Positions 1 through 10,359 of a DNA stretch of 64,000 nucleotides are shown here, piece by piece (positions within the stretch are counted from its first letter, which is position 1; the number at the start of each line of letters is the position of its first letter). A program made the translations under genes and the position numbers. Below the pieces are notes generated by a model. The model did no database searches. It had not been told where the DNA came from and was given only the letters and a program-made list of their open reading frames with translations. The stretch spans positions 30,707,847 through 30,771,846 of the forward strand of contig OX463859.1 in NCBI GenBank assembly GCA_949825065.1, read 5' to 3'. This stretch comes from Odontocerum albicorne (lineage: Eukaryota > Arthropoda > Insecta > Trichoptera > Odontoceridae).

Positions 1-636
1 CACGATTGAAGCTTAACAGTTTGTCATTAAATTACTATACGACGAATGGTCACGATTGAAGCTTAACAGTTTGCCATTAAATCTCCCATAGCGAGAGAGA
101 AATTGGGTAGTTCAATTGCTTAGATACACACACAAAGAGTAGAGATGCGCCCTGATGCAAGGGAAAAATCAAATGTATGTTTTTCCAAGGGGGGACAATC
201 AGATGATTGCCCAGTTGACAACTGGGTCTCTAGGCAGGCTTTAAGAACCACGTGAATAGTCATCCCTGGCTAGGGGTGAAAGTGTATTTCACCTATCCTC
301 GCGGGTTGACTCTTATCAAGAAAGACAATCGCGGTGCGACGCTCGATCTTCAGATCCAACGGAGCACGCTGATGCAAGGAAAAATTTAAATACATGTCAT
401 CCTACAGGGGATGACGACCATTGCTGTATTTTTTCATCCTTCCATGGCTAATTTTCGACTAATATGTAGAAATAATATTTTGTATGTCTTTCAATGTTAG
501 CTCGATACTTTTCGTAATTTGGAGGAACGAACGGTGATGGTTTTTACAGTGAGATGACATCTCTGCTTATTGTGATGGCGGCAAATAAAGTAGGTCTGAT
601 CCTTTCCCCACCCTCACTCCCCGTCCATTTCCAGAA
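1..636. other. Unassigned sequence with short direct repeats
   Basis: No gene recognised. Bases 1-32 and 51-82 are a direct repeat of about 32 bp with one mismatch. A shorter phrase (ctgatgcaagg followed by A-rich sequence) occurs near 150 and again near 370, so part of this stretch may be an old duplicated repeat. No open frame or RNA signature supports a call. Confidence 0.5.
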
Positions 637-1033
637 CTTCTTATTCTTCCTAGTGTCATGTCAGGTTCCTCCAACGTTGACTATCACCTCAGAGTAAGCA
701 TATTTGTCCCCGGCAGCCCGAAAAAGATCCCCAACGCTCCTTATACCGGTCCAATTACGTATATTGCGGAGCCAGGAGATTTGCCTCCTGCCAACACCTC
801 TTCGACCTTCTATTTTGCCTTGGATGATCAGGTGCAGCAATTTGTACTTTGCTCTTCTAAGTACATGACCCAAGTAGGACACCTTTTGGATTTTAATATT
901 AGTCAGCAACTCTCTGTCAACTTTGAGTCTTTGAAGAACCCTTGTGTTGCTGACCATTTCCAGATAACACGTTGTAATACGCCATCTATCGGCAGTCGCG
1001 AGAGCCTCACGCGATGTACACTTCACGTTCTCA
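637..1033 (-). pseudogene. LINE family D, C-terminal reverse-transcriptase fragment
   Basis: The minus-strand translation has the features of the C-terminal tail of endonuclease/reverse-transcriptase non-LTR retrotransposons: VDRELLTNIKIQKVSYLGHV, then GKIEGRRGVGRRQISWLRNI and a closing LFRAA motif. Catalytic RT motifs are absent, so this is a 5'-truncated copy. It shares its sequence and its 3' end near 637 with a second copy at 18281-18760. The upstream end is cut by a MITE that begins at about 1034. It cannot make a working enzyme. Family assignment beyond non-LTR retrotransposon is inference from motif resemblance. Confidence 0.75.
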
Positions 1034-1254
1034 TTATAGTTCAGAAAATGTAGGATGAGTCCTGTGACAGCTCACAAATTGGCCCCAATACAACCTTGTA
1101 ACGATGTTCAGTAATTTTAATTATTTTATCAACTTTAATATAAGCCTTAATTATAATAAATAGCAAGTTATTTAGGTAAATACATTACATAAGGTTGAAT
1201 TGTGGCAAATTTGTAAGCTGTTACAGGACTCATCCTAGAATTTCCGAACTATAG
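1034..1254. mobile_element. Palindromic MITE-2 copy (about 220 bp)
   Basis: The ends are inverted copies of each other: tatagttc..aggatgagtcctgtgac at the left and gtcacaggactcatcct..gaactata at the right in sister copies. The same element occurs at 22876-23096, partly at 22127-22189 and at 23428-23602. It has no coding capacity. Its termini lie at TA dinucleotides, consistent with a Tc1/mariner-type target site. This copy sits inside LINE D. Confidence 0.8.
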
Positions 1255-1544
1255 TACAATACGATAGGATATCTCTCGTGATCGAATATGGAATCCGCCT
1301 GTGCCTGTATTATATAGTATGTAAGCTGTTGCACTTCAGCAAGCACACATTTGTGACAGATCAGACGCAAATCTCCGATTGTAAGGATATTAAACTTCCA
1401 AGATGATCGGCAGTTGCTATAGGAATATTGGGAAGAAGGATGGTGGAGAAACCAGAAAATACGCCACGTTACAGAAGGGGAAAATAAAGTTATTGTTATC
1501 TGACGAATTCTTAAACCAAATCGGGGCCCGTTTTTTATTATTTT
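1255..1544. other. No gene recognised
   Basis: AT-rich sequence between a MITE and a SINE-head array. A short ORF starts near 1403 but has no recognisable motif and runs into the tandem repeat, so I treat it as chance. Confidence 0.4.
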
Positions 1545-1826
1545 TTAGGGTACGATCAAGAATCGAACTAAAATCCCCGGGTGGAAAACACGCGTCTAAC
1601 AAACTAGGTCATGGAGGTCGTATGAGACAATAAAAAACACGCGTCTAACAAGCTAGGTCATGGAGGTCGTATGAGACAATAAAACACGCGTCTAACAAAC
1701 TAGGTCATGGAGGTCGTATGAGACAATAAAAAACGCGTCTAACAACCTAGGTCATGGAGGTCGTATGAGACAATAAAACACGCGTCTAACAAACTAGGTC
1801 GTGGAGGTCGTATGAGACAATAAAAC
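1545..1826 (-). repeat. Minisatellite made from the 5' half of a SINE tRNA-like head
   Basis: At 1558-1615 a minus-strand tRNA-like SINE head is visible: caagaatcgaac matches the T-arm/B-box and ctaggtcatggaggtcg the 5' end with the A-box. The A-box half (cgcgtctaac to agacaataaa) then repeats in tandem. Units start at 1591, 1640, 1687, 1734 and 1781, giving spacings of 49, 47, 47 and 47 bp. The last copies differ by only a few bases, so the expansion is young. Confidence 0.8.
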
Positions 1827-1939
1827 GTTGTTAATTGATTTAATTTGGAATCAGATATAAAAAAGTATGCACGGAATGAATATTATTCGATGATGCATGT
1901 TGACTAAATATAAGAGTTGCAATCGAAATGCCGGTGTTG

Positions 1940-2240
1940 CAACTCGTTGGGACAGTGCCAGGAAGAAAAAGATGGTTTGGGCGTGTAGAACGAATTAATG
2001 AAGAAAGGCTAGCATAATAAATATATAGTAAAAATGTATGTGGAAGGCGTGTTTGAGGAAGATCAAGGAAAGTGTGATTGGTCCAATGAATGATATTTTG
2101 AAACAAGAATTCATGTTATTTCCGAGACAACGTTAACGATGTTGCAGAGGCGAAGGATGTGTGCTAAGACATGAAAGTCTTGTGCTTCTGTGCTCTCTGC
2201 CTACCCCGGAAGGGAAATCGTCTTATTGTATGTACGTATT
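1940..2240 (+). pseudogene. LINE C 3' end joined to LINE F 3' fragment
   Basis: About 1948-1975 carries the LINE-C terminal phrase gttgggacagtgccaggaag. From 1975 the sequence matches the 3' part of LINE F: a tggtttgggcgtgtagaacg block (RT C-terminal RWFGRVER-like), a gaaggcgtg.. block, and ctctgcctacc near the end. The reading frame is broken. The same C-F order recurs in inverted orientation at 12135-12440, so this is one copy of a duplicated composite. Confidence 0.6.
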
Positions 2241-2244
2241 TTTA

Positions 2245-3770
2245 CAAAAAATGTTTTTTCAGGTTTCAACACGTTAATATGTCTATCTCTTTCAATACGG
2301 TAATATTGAGGATATGTTTCTCTCTTTCCGCGTCAATTTTGTAATTTTTGCAAATGTTTATAATATACTACCTTGATCAAAAAGTTTTAGGACCAGCCAC
2401 CGTGTGGCGCTGTCAGTCACCCGATTGGAATTCTTTTTTTTTGTTAGGTTACCACATCTATCATTGACACTTCCCTCCAAATTTCAGCGTCATAGCTTGA
2501 CATTTGTAAAAGTTACGCTGTACTGAGTACATCTACCTTTGTGCGTGTTTTCGATTTTTCACAAGTTTGAAAATGGCATCAACGTGTTTGCATTAAATTT
2601 TGTGTAAAAATCGGATTTAACGGTCCGCAGACCTTGGAAATGTTGGAGAAGTGTCATTTGGTGGCACGAACGCTTCAGAAGTGGTCGTGAGTCGGTCGAG
2701 GATGACGAACGCAGTGGCAGTCGAAAACCGATGAAAACATCGATAAAATTAAAGAAATGTTGACCGAAAACCGCTAATTGACCATCAGAGACCTGGCAGA
2801 GGACTTTAATATCGCTTGTGGATCCGCTCAAGATATTTTGGCTAGTGATTTGGGCCTCAGACGTGTCGCTGCAAAACTGGTGTCGAAAGACCTCAATTTC
2901 ATGCAAAAAAAGGACCACGTTGAAATCGCGAAAGACATGATTTCCATGAGTTTTTGACCAAAAACAACACGATTACTATCCAGCAGCCTTCGAATTTACC
3001 TGATCTGGCTCCCTGCAACTTTTTCCTGTTCAACCGACTTAAAAAACCGCTTCGCGGAACGCGTTGCAGCACCCGAGAGGGTGTCATGAAAAAAACGAAG
3101 ACGGCTCTGATGGACATACCGAAAATTGAGTACCAGCGGTGTTTCGAGGATTGGATCAAGCGCTGGCGTAAGTGCGTTACAGTCGATGGGGAGTACTTTG
3201 AAGGGGACCATATCGATTTTGATGAATAAACTGGTATTTTCGATTTTATGAATAAAGTCCTAACACTTTTTGATCAAGTTAGTATGAACTTAGATATTCA
3301 AAAATAATCCAACCCATAAAATATTTTTTTTTCACTTCATTGTAATTAAATAAGAAATTCGCAATAGTCTATTTGCAAATATATTATACGAGTATTATTA
3401 CACTTTCGTTGTGTACAGTAAAATCTGACAGATTTATTGCCATGTGGTAATCTCTTCCAACTGATCAGAAAGATAGGAAAGAGACTTTGACCTTTTCCTT
3501 CCTGTGCTAAAAAACCTCCTCGCGTTCCGGTGCTGTGTATTCAATACAAATGTAAAAATGGTCGATTTAAAATCGGAAAAATAAGAATATTCATAGCCAA
3601 CCGCTTAAATTAATTAAATTTGAAGTCAAAAGTGATAATAATTGAAATTCAATTGCTGAAAACATGAAAAAAAAAAAAAAACATCGGCCGACGTTCACAA
3701 AACGGACAGAGTGACCACCTCGAACGAAAACCCGCGAGCTACTGAAGCGAGAGGCCTTTCCCGTATTATA
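2245..3770 (+). repeat. Composite dispersed repeat B-A, interrupted by a mariner
   Basis: Part B (about 2245-2367 and 3283-3400) starts with tcaggtttcaacacgttaat. It is followed by a fragment of the SINE1 3' tail (about 3400-3475) and then part A (about 3490-3765). The same order is found in reverse at 11215-12125 without the mariner, and part A alone at 42327-42935. I do not recognise the class. No ORF in it is conserved between copies. Confidence 0.65.
2368..3282 (+). mobile_element. Internally deleted mariner (915 bp), non-autonomous
   Basis: Ends are inverted repeats (ctaccttgatcaaaaagt at the left; cactttttgatcaagttag at the right) flanked by TA. The N-terminal part of a mariner transposase is recognisable (helix-turn-helix region, about 2570-2950). 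It jumps directly to the C-terminal SPDLAPCDFFLF-type block, here LPDLAPCNFFLF, and a final GEYFEGDHIDFDE. The middle, with the first two catalytic aspartates (DE.W and HDNA motifs), is missing and the join changes frame, so no active enzyme can be made. The copy at 5251-6162 has the same deletion. It must have moved, if at all, using transposase from another copy. Confidence 0.9.
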
Positions 3771-3804
3771 TCCATATTATAAATATTTTCACACCAAATA
3801 TTTT

Positions 3805-4640
3805 TTCAGGTTTCAACACGTTAATATGTCTATCTCTTTCAATACGGTAATATTGAGGATATGTTTCTCTCTTTCCCACGTTAATTTAGTCATTTATGCA
3901 AACATTTATAATATGTGAACGTCTCTCTCCGTGGTTGCAGTCCTAAGACTGGTTTGCAGCAATTTCAACTCTTCTCCTCCATTCCCCCCTGTCCTGTGCG
4001 GCTCTTTTTAAATCTGTATATGTTGAGCAGCGCACGTCCACCAACAGGTCCTCCAGGTACTCTCGGCGTGGGCGTCCCCTAGAGTTTGTCCCCTCGGTCA
4101 TACCCTCCATTATGGCATGCAAGAGGCCCTCTTGTCCTATTATATGACCGATCCATCTTGCACGCCTTTCGGACAGGATCCTGAGCGGGTGCCTTCCTCC
4201 TTCGATTCGTTGGAGAACCTCTTCATTTGTGATGCGGTCTCTCCAGGAAATTCCTAATAGTCTTCTATAGGACCACATCTCAAAAGCCTCTAGTCTTCGT
4301 CTATCTCTTTCGGATAGGCACCATGTCTCGCAGCCGTACATCAAGATACTCCATACATAGGTCTTGATGAGGAGTATTCTCAGTTTTAGGTCTATATTAT
4401 TTGATTCTATTATTTTCGACCTTTTATTAAATGCAAGTCTAGTCTGATGTATACGGCTGTCGACCTCGCTCTTGGACCGACCGTCCCATGTTATTTTGCT
4501 CCCGAGGTAGACAAACTCCTTGGTGTTCTTGTGTGGTTTACCCGACATCACTATTCTCATCTGGTGTTGCGCTCGGCCTACAGTCAGCAGCTTTGTTTTG
4601 TCATGTGAACGTAGATATGCAAAAATAATTCGATAAGAGC
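3805..4640 (+). repeat. Second copy of repeat B, split by LINE B
   Basis: Sequence from tcaggtttcaacacgttaat at about 3805 to 3922 repeats the B part at 2265-2367. The B sequence resumes at 4603 after a LINE-B insertion. The intact equivalent, on the minus strand near 12000, lacks the insertion and shows the empty site. Confidence 0.75.
3923..4602 (-). pseudogene. LINE B, 5'-truncated reverse-transcriptase C-terminus with target duplication
   Basis: A 205-residue minus-strand frame encodes the C-terminal domain of a non-LTR reverse transcriptase: NTKEFVYLGSKITWDG, TYVWSILMYGCETW, RRLEAFEMWSYRRLLGISWR, RARWIGHI, GRPRREYLEDLL, ending in AANQS. It differs from the LINE-B copy at 53505-54564 at only about 8 of 205 residues, so the family is young. 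The direct repeat atgtgaacgt at 3913-3922 and 4603-4612 is a target-site duplication, showing a separate 5'-truncated insertion. It has no RT catalytic motif and is dead. Confidence 0.9.
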
Positions 4641-4712
4641 CGACCCCAACAGCCTACCTAGGCCAGCCTACCTTGGGACAGTGCCAGGAAAAAGAAGAAG
4701 AAGAAGGTTAGA
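4638..4712 (+). pseudogene. LINE C 3' end fragment
   Basis: Reads RADPNSL-like and then gggacagtgccaggaaaaag with a GAA-rich tail, matching the 3' terminus of LINE C at 12405-12480 (minus) and about 1950. Only the last tens of bases of the element are present. Confidence 0.6.
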
Positions 4713-5250
4713 ATGTAGTGAAAATCTGTTCTCTCTGCCTACTCTATTAGAGGCTCTGGCGGTGATGTCGATGAATATCAAGTTCTATCAAATGTGTTGG
4801 TTGATTTAAAATACTTGCGCCTTTAATATTGAACTAGAGTTTGTTGGCACACATCATAATAGAGTTCAAACGTCTTCGTGGTCCATTTGAAAACCAGGAA
4901 ATAGTTAAAAATACAAGTAAATCAGACTGAAATGTCGGAAATATTGGTCTTTTACGATGTGAGTACCTTTCGCCATAAAAATATATGAAAATCTTCACTT
5001 AAGTGCGGGTCCTCAACTCTATAATCGGCTTTATATTTGAATAAAGCGGTGCCCAGTGTGCGTTCACCTTTAGAATCGTTTTTCCAGTGAATCAGTGCCA
5101 GTGTGCGTTGAGCGTTACATTTAATGGACGTATACATTTAAAAAGGATCCAACCCACAAAAACTATTATTTTTTTAGTTTATTAGAAATGTTGTAATAAA
5201 GCGAACTTGAATTTTTTTTATTTTATTATTCCATAAACTAATATACAGTA
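4713..5250. other. No gene recognised
   Basis: Two copies of the phrase ccagtgtgcgttgagcg/ccagtgtgcgttcacc lie near 5050 and 5098. Otherwise it is plain AT-rich sequence with no coding or RNA signature. Confidence 0.4.
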
Positions 5251-6162
5251 CTACCTTGATCAAAAAGTTTTAGGACTTTATTCATAAAATCGAAAATACA
5301 AGTTTATTAATCAAAATCGATATGGTCCCCTTCAAAGTACTCCCCATCGACTGCAACGCACTTACGTCAGCGCTTGATCCAATCCTCGAAACACCGCTGG
5401 TACTCAATTTTCGGTATGTCCATCAGAGCCGTCTTTGATTTTTTCATGAAATCCTCTCGGGTGCTGTAACGCGTTCCGCGAAGCGGTTTTTTAAGTCGGT
5501 TGAACAGGAAAAAGTCGCAAGGAGCTAGATCAGGTGAATTCGAAGGCTGCTGGATAGTAATCGTGTTGTTTTTGGTCAAAAACTCATGGAAATCATGTCT
5601 TTCGTGATTTCAACGCGGTCCTTTTTTTGCATGAAATTGAGGTATTTCGGCACCAGTTTTGCAGCGACACGTCTGAGGCCCAAACCACTTACCAAAATGT
5701 CTTGAGCGGATCCATCAGCGATGTTCAAGTCCTCTGACAGCTCTCTGATGGTCAATTTGCGGTTTTCGGCCAACATTTCTTTGATGTTATCGATGTTTTT
5801 ATCGGTTTTCGACTGCCACTGCGTTCGTCATCCTCGACCGACTCACGACCACTTCTGAAGCGTTCGTGCCACCAAAAAACACTTCTTCTACATTTCCAAG
5901 GTCTGCGGACCGTTAAATCCGATTTTTACACAAAATTTAATGCAAACACGTTGATGCCATTTTCAAACTTGTGAAAAATCGAAAACACGCACAAAGGTAG
6001 ATGTACTCAGTACAGCGTAACTTTTACAAATGTCAAGCTATGACGCTGAAATTTGGAGGGAGTGTCAATAATAGATGTGGTAGCCTAACAAAAAAAGAAT
6101 TCTAATCGGGTGACTGACGGCGCCACACGGTGGCCAGTCCTTAAACTGTTTGATCAAGGTAG
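5251..6162 (-). mobile_element. Internally deleted mariner (912 bp), second copy
   Basis: The inverted ends ctaccttgatcaaaaag and its complement are flanked by TA at 5249-5250 and 6163-6164. The minus strand encodes the transposase N-terminal region (LAENRKLTIRELSEDLNIAD, about 5700-5776), then after the shared deletion TKNNTITIQQPSNSPDLAPC and DFFLFNRLKKPLRG. The third catalytic Asp is present (DLAPCDFF), the first two are missing. Same deletion and frame break as the 2368 copy, so this is a non-autonomous lineage, not an independent decay. Confidence 0.9.
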
Positions 6163-6409
6163 TACGTGTATAACGCAAACATTTGCCAAAGGCTATATAT
6201 ACCTATATACAAATGTATATCTTAAGAACTAATCTAATTTATATATTATAACTATGAACCAACTAAATTTTAGTTTCCTACACGCCATTTTATTTTTAAT
6301 TATCTTAATATTTTATTTCTTAGAAATAGTTAACACCTACATACTAACTTATAACTAGATAACAATTTTCACAACTAATTATTTAGGACGTACATGTCCA
6401 CTCGTTCAG

Positions 6410-6725
6410 GGTACTCGCATTCCGTCACATTCACTCAGACCTTGACCCTCCCAGTTAATACTGTAGGTGGACTTGTCGTTGCTGGGCCTCGTAGTCGAGG
6501 ATCCCCTCGCTATTCCATTGTTAATTTAGTTGGAAAGCGAAGTTGTGCCGTGGAGTTTCATTTTTTCATATTTTTTCTCTTTTTTAAGTGAGTAAGCCGT
6601 TGCACACTAACAAACTCACCGGCTATACCGCTGTACCGGATACGATTGCACATCTGAAGTGAGATACCGGTAATTGTTTTGAAAGAATATCTATGACCGA
6701 AGTCAGGTATCCGTAGGTGGGCTAG
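6410..6725 (-). repeat. SINE2 body fragment
   Basis: Shares cctcgtagtcgaggatcccc, gttgtgccgtggagttt, a gtgagtaagccgtt phrase and the atgaccgaagtca end with the longer copy at 57175-57560, where a tRNA-like head is attached. The head is missing or eroded here. A small ORF over it is chance. Confidence 0.65.
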
Positions 6726-7004
6726 TCAGGCAACAGATGATGCTTCGGAAGCCTGTGCTTATAATGGAAAGTTAGACTGGACTCACTCCCATAAGCTCCC
6801 AGGGCAGCGATCAGAGGATTACTTTGGTTCTGTTGGCTTTTATAGAACTTCACAGTCTGAGTGAGAATGTGGTATTGAAGGGGTTTCTTCACGCTGTTCG
6901 ACGTGAAGTTGGGTGAGGTTCGTTCTGGGATGGGTGTTGAAAGAGATCTCCAATGCCTTGTGCTGCACCCATTGAAGCTTTAGATAATCCAATGTTGAAG
7001 CTTT
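6726..7004. other. No gene recognised
   Basis: Contains a short internal duplication of ttgaagctttag around 6970-7010 just before LINE E. No other feature seen. Confidence 0.35.
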
Positions 7005-7625
7005 AGGTAATGGTTGAATGTTAGAAATAGACGCCAAATTCACATACTGTCTCTATTGTATAATATCCTTAACTGTCCCGCCGCACCCTCTTATCTCGCC
7101 GAAAATTTTCAGCGTCTTTCCAATCATGGATCAGCGCTACGCTCAAACAGAGATTGCTTATTGGCCTTTCCAGTTCACCGCTCTTCTTTCTTTACGTCGT
7201 CCTTTACTGTCCATGCAGTGAGACTCTGGAATCAGTTAAAAACCAATATAAGACTCGCTCCGTCCTTGGCATGCTTTAAGAAGCGACTGAAAAACTCTTA
7301 ATTTCTAGTCAGTAAAATAACGTGTTTCATTCCTGATTTTTCTTTTCCTTTCCTCTCCACCATCCCTTCCTTTCCTTTTGATTGATGATATCTCACTTTA
7401 TATGAAAAATAATGTTCGGGTGATTGTCCGTCTTTGTGGGGTTCGTGGGCATGTTCTCACGTATATGTTTATGGATTTCGTGAGGATAGATAGTCATTTG
7501 AATGATTTATGCGACCACGTAACTTGCTTCATTTACTTTTGTCTGGTTGGTTGGAAGAGATTGCCGCCTGGTAATGAGCCCGCCAGATTGTATTGCAATA
7601 AAAGTGTTAAATAAATAAAAAAATA
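7005..7625 (+). pseudogene. LINE E 3' end: RT C-terminus plus 3' UTR
   Basis: The frame around 7014-7301 encodes the tail of a jockey/CR1-like reverse transcriptase ORF: RRQIHILSLLYNILNCP, then SNHGSALRSNRDCLLAF, SFTVHAVRLWNQL and CFKKRLKNS. A 3' UTR of about 320 bp follows, ending gttggttggaagagattgcc, gcaataaaagtgttaaata and an (AAATA)n-type tail. The last ~70 bp are nearly the same as the SINE1 tail. All copies here are 5'-truncated 3' ends (28340-, 33475-, 33970-, 53330/54576-, 61513-, 63488-). Catalytic motifs are absent. Confidence 0.85.
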
Positions 7626-7786
7626 AATAATCCATGATCACTTAATTCCGTATTCTATCGTACATAGTCAACCCATGTATCCAAGAGCACGCGTTTCTGT
7701 AGAATTTATTCAGCTCATTGTAATATTTTTCCACGTTGACGTTTCACTTCAATACGTCAAAGATGGTACTAAAATATTGTACTGTA

Positions 7787-7990
7787 TAACACTTTCGTTG
7801 TATATAGTACAACCTGGTGAGCTTATTGCCATATGTCAATATCTTCCAACCAACCAGAAAGATGTTGAAGAGACCTTAATTGAAAACCTAACTGGAATCT
7901 TTTTTTAAAATCTGAATTCTGACGGGAATCGAACCCGTAATCTCTGGGCTGGGAGACAAACGTCTTACCAATTAGGCCACGGCAGTCGCT
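7787..7990 (-). mobile_element. SINE1, tRNA-derived, full-length copy
   Basis: On the minus strand the order is a tRNA-like head with A-box (gtggcctaattggtaagac), B-box (gggttcgattccc), a linker with a T-rich run, then a tail containing tctggttggttggaaga and ending gaaagtgtt. About 200 bp. The head would carry an RNA polymerase III promoter. The tail resembles the 3' end of LINE E. One of the best preserved copies in the window. Confidence 0.85.
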
Positions 7991-8880
7991 TAAAGGCGAT
8001 AACATATTATTGGACTATTATTTTAGCAGATTTTTATACAGTCAAGTTTGAGTGTATATATTTTAGTGCCCCATTTATTTTGTTTCCTATCGTTACACAC
8101 CGTTTGCTATACTATATTTTTTTAATTTTTAACAGTATACGTATACACTTTTTTGAAAAATAAATATAAGAAACAAAGTGTAAAATATTCCAAAAAACAT
8201 TGTCAATATTCTATTTTTCGAACCAGTATAAAATTTGTAAAATGACACATGGTATCTTTTGCCTCCAGAGTGCTGATATATATATTTGATAGTCTAATAT
8301 CATCTTGATGAGGTGTAGTGAGATGCTAATCGCTAATCGGAGTCTTGTGGACATTACTGGACAATCTAAGATTGCCTAAAAAATACTTAGCTTCTGTTTC
8401 TTTGACATCAACTCTTCAGCTTTGCTCCATGCGCACCGATAATGTACGGACAGCGACCACACCCTAGAAACTACGTGGACCTGTAGACTCAACTTGATGG
8501 AGGGGCACAGAGGTTGGTCACTTCTGCTTCTGTGTTTTCCCTATCCTCTCTGCTTATCCTTCCAACTCCTATCCACATATACAAAAACATTTCTACAGCA
8601 TTGAAATTAATATCCACAAGTGCACATTTCAACTGGGATCTAATATTAAACCTCAAAATACTGTGTGTTGGCAGCAGGGCTCATAATATAAACAACATGT
8701 ATACAATTCCTAAAACATCTACTGCGATGCGGAAGACAATGGGAAACCACCACACTATTTTTCCCAATAAACCTACATAAATATACTCAACAACTTGTGG
8801 GTCACGTTCCTCAGCGTTGGAGTCACGACGAAGACAAATAACTCGTCTTCAAGAAATATTCCATATAAACCTATACAAAG
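7991..8880. other. No gene recognised
   Basis: AT-rich sequence with short ORFs only, none with recognisable motifs. A low-complexity T/A stretch lies at 8100-8230. Confidence 0.4.
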
Positions 8881-9066
8881 ACGACCTCCGTGGTCTAGTT
8901 GGTAAGACACCTGCCTCCCAATCCAGAGGTTGCAGGTTCAAATCCTGCTGGAACTAAGTTCTCTTAAACATATTTCTCGGTGGTTGGATGATATTGCTAC
9001 ATAGCAATAAGCTCATCAGATTGCACTGTATACAACGAAAGTGTAATATAATACAATACAATGTAG
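8881..9066 (+). mobile_element. SINE1, tRNA-derived copy
   Basis: The head reads gacctccgtggtctagttgg, with A-box and cloverleaf-like 5' arm, and B-box ggttcaaatcc about 50 bp downstream. A short linker follows, then the tail ggtggttggatgatattgc and cgaaagtgtaata. This copy shows the head most clearly. It is not a functional tRNA because it lacks a clean acceptor stem and 3' end. Confidence 0.85.
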
Positions 9067-9504
9067 GCACTCCTTAAATAATAAGAAATTAAGGTCTTGC
9101 GATGTGCTTGTATAATTGGTAAAACACTCGAGATAGAATATGTAGATATCAAAATGATGTGTAAAACCAACGACATTGTAAGATGGGGATGGTAAAGATG
9201 ATCATATTCTGTAGAATTAATGTACGAACCTGTATTACCCATATGAGTTACCCAATAAGATGCCATGGCACCACCGTAAATAGTCTGATGGAATATCACT
9301 CCTCCCGAATCCAGAGTTATTCTGAAGATGTCTTGTAAAAACGATGAAGATGTCTTGTCTAAAACACTTGAGAGCTATTGTAACTTGACTCTTAAGGAAA
9401 TTAATTGACGCTCTGACAGTTCACATTCCAGGACTAACGCAAAAAAAAACATATAAATAAAAAATGTTTTAAAGCTTTCACGGTTTTTGAATTAGTTATA
9501 TAAT
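9067..9504. other. No gene recognised
   Basis: A 100-codon minus-strand frame (8997-9299) starts in the SINE tail and has no recognisable domain. I treat it as non-coding. Confidence 0.35.
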
Positions 9505-9605
9505 AAGGTATTTCAGAATATTGTGCCACTTGGTTTGGCTTGTAATGCCGACGTTTCGAAAACGTTACAGTTTTCATCTTCTGGGCTTGTTTAAAATACA
9601 ATACA
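9505..9605 (-). repeat. Penelope-like terminal motif fragment (possible ribozyme-like core)
   Basis: On the minus strand the sequence reads agaagatgaaaactg.. and cgaaacgtcggc, the general form of the CUGANGA..GAAAC motif at the ends of Penelope-like elements. The first box is CAGAAGA, so the core is imperfect. Short and isolated, with only weak evidence. Confidence 0.35.
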
Positions 9606-10355
9606 AAGTGTCATGTATCTACCACAGCACATGTTAATCTTATCTTCTTATCTCATTCACCCTCAATATATTCAATGTACCACTTATCTAAGAACCTATT
9701 TGGCATTATCTGTAACACGGTATAATCACCAAAACCAATGTTATCTTATCCACATTCAAATAAATATTATAAGTTATATTATACCCTTGTCAAGTTATCG
9801 ATACTAACCATGTTCTAAATCCTATAAATATTAGCGCTATCATATTAGTGTCAATTTAACTTCAATGCATTATATTTAAGTTATCTTCTCGTCTGCCTAA
9901 AATCAATAAAGATTAAATATCCCTAAATGGGTAAGCTGCGACGAGATAAATCACAGATATCGACTTGACCTTAAAGGGCAAACATAACATGCCCGACGCA
10001 TTCTTTCTTAATCTATTAAAGGGTCGTGGTATAATTATCTTTGCTTTAAATAAGAAGTCATATCTGAGGCAGCATCATTATTCTTAAAGCCGCTACTTTG
10101 TAAAGATCATAGCTGTTACTATTTATGTAATACTGTTAATATTATACATCAATGTAATTCAACCTTCATACAAATAAAACTACACGTTGAAATTCTAAAA
10201 GTGTTTTCGTTGCAAAAGGCCATAACAAAAGCAATGATATATTGTCACAATCATCTTAGAATAGGTAAAATGTAACAGAATACTAAGTGACCATGTTTAC
10301 CACTTAGCCACGATGCCATCAATGAATATAACGAGTATATAATTTATAATGGATA
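9606..10355. other. No gene recognised
   Basis: AT-rich, no open frame above background and no repeat shared with other parts of the window that I could see. Confidence 0.4.
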
Positions 10356-10359
10356 TTTG

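Noticed and set aside
8881..8955. Genuine tRNA gene
   Set aside because: A and B boxes are present but the acceptor stem does not close properly and the sequence continues into a SINE tail found at many other places.
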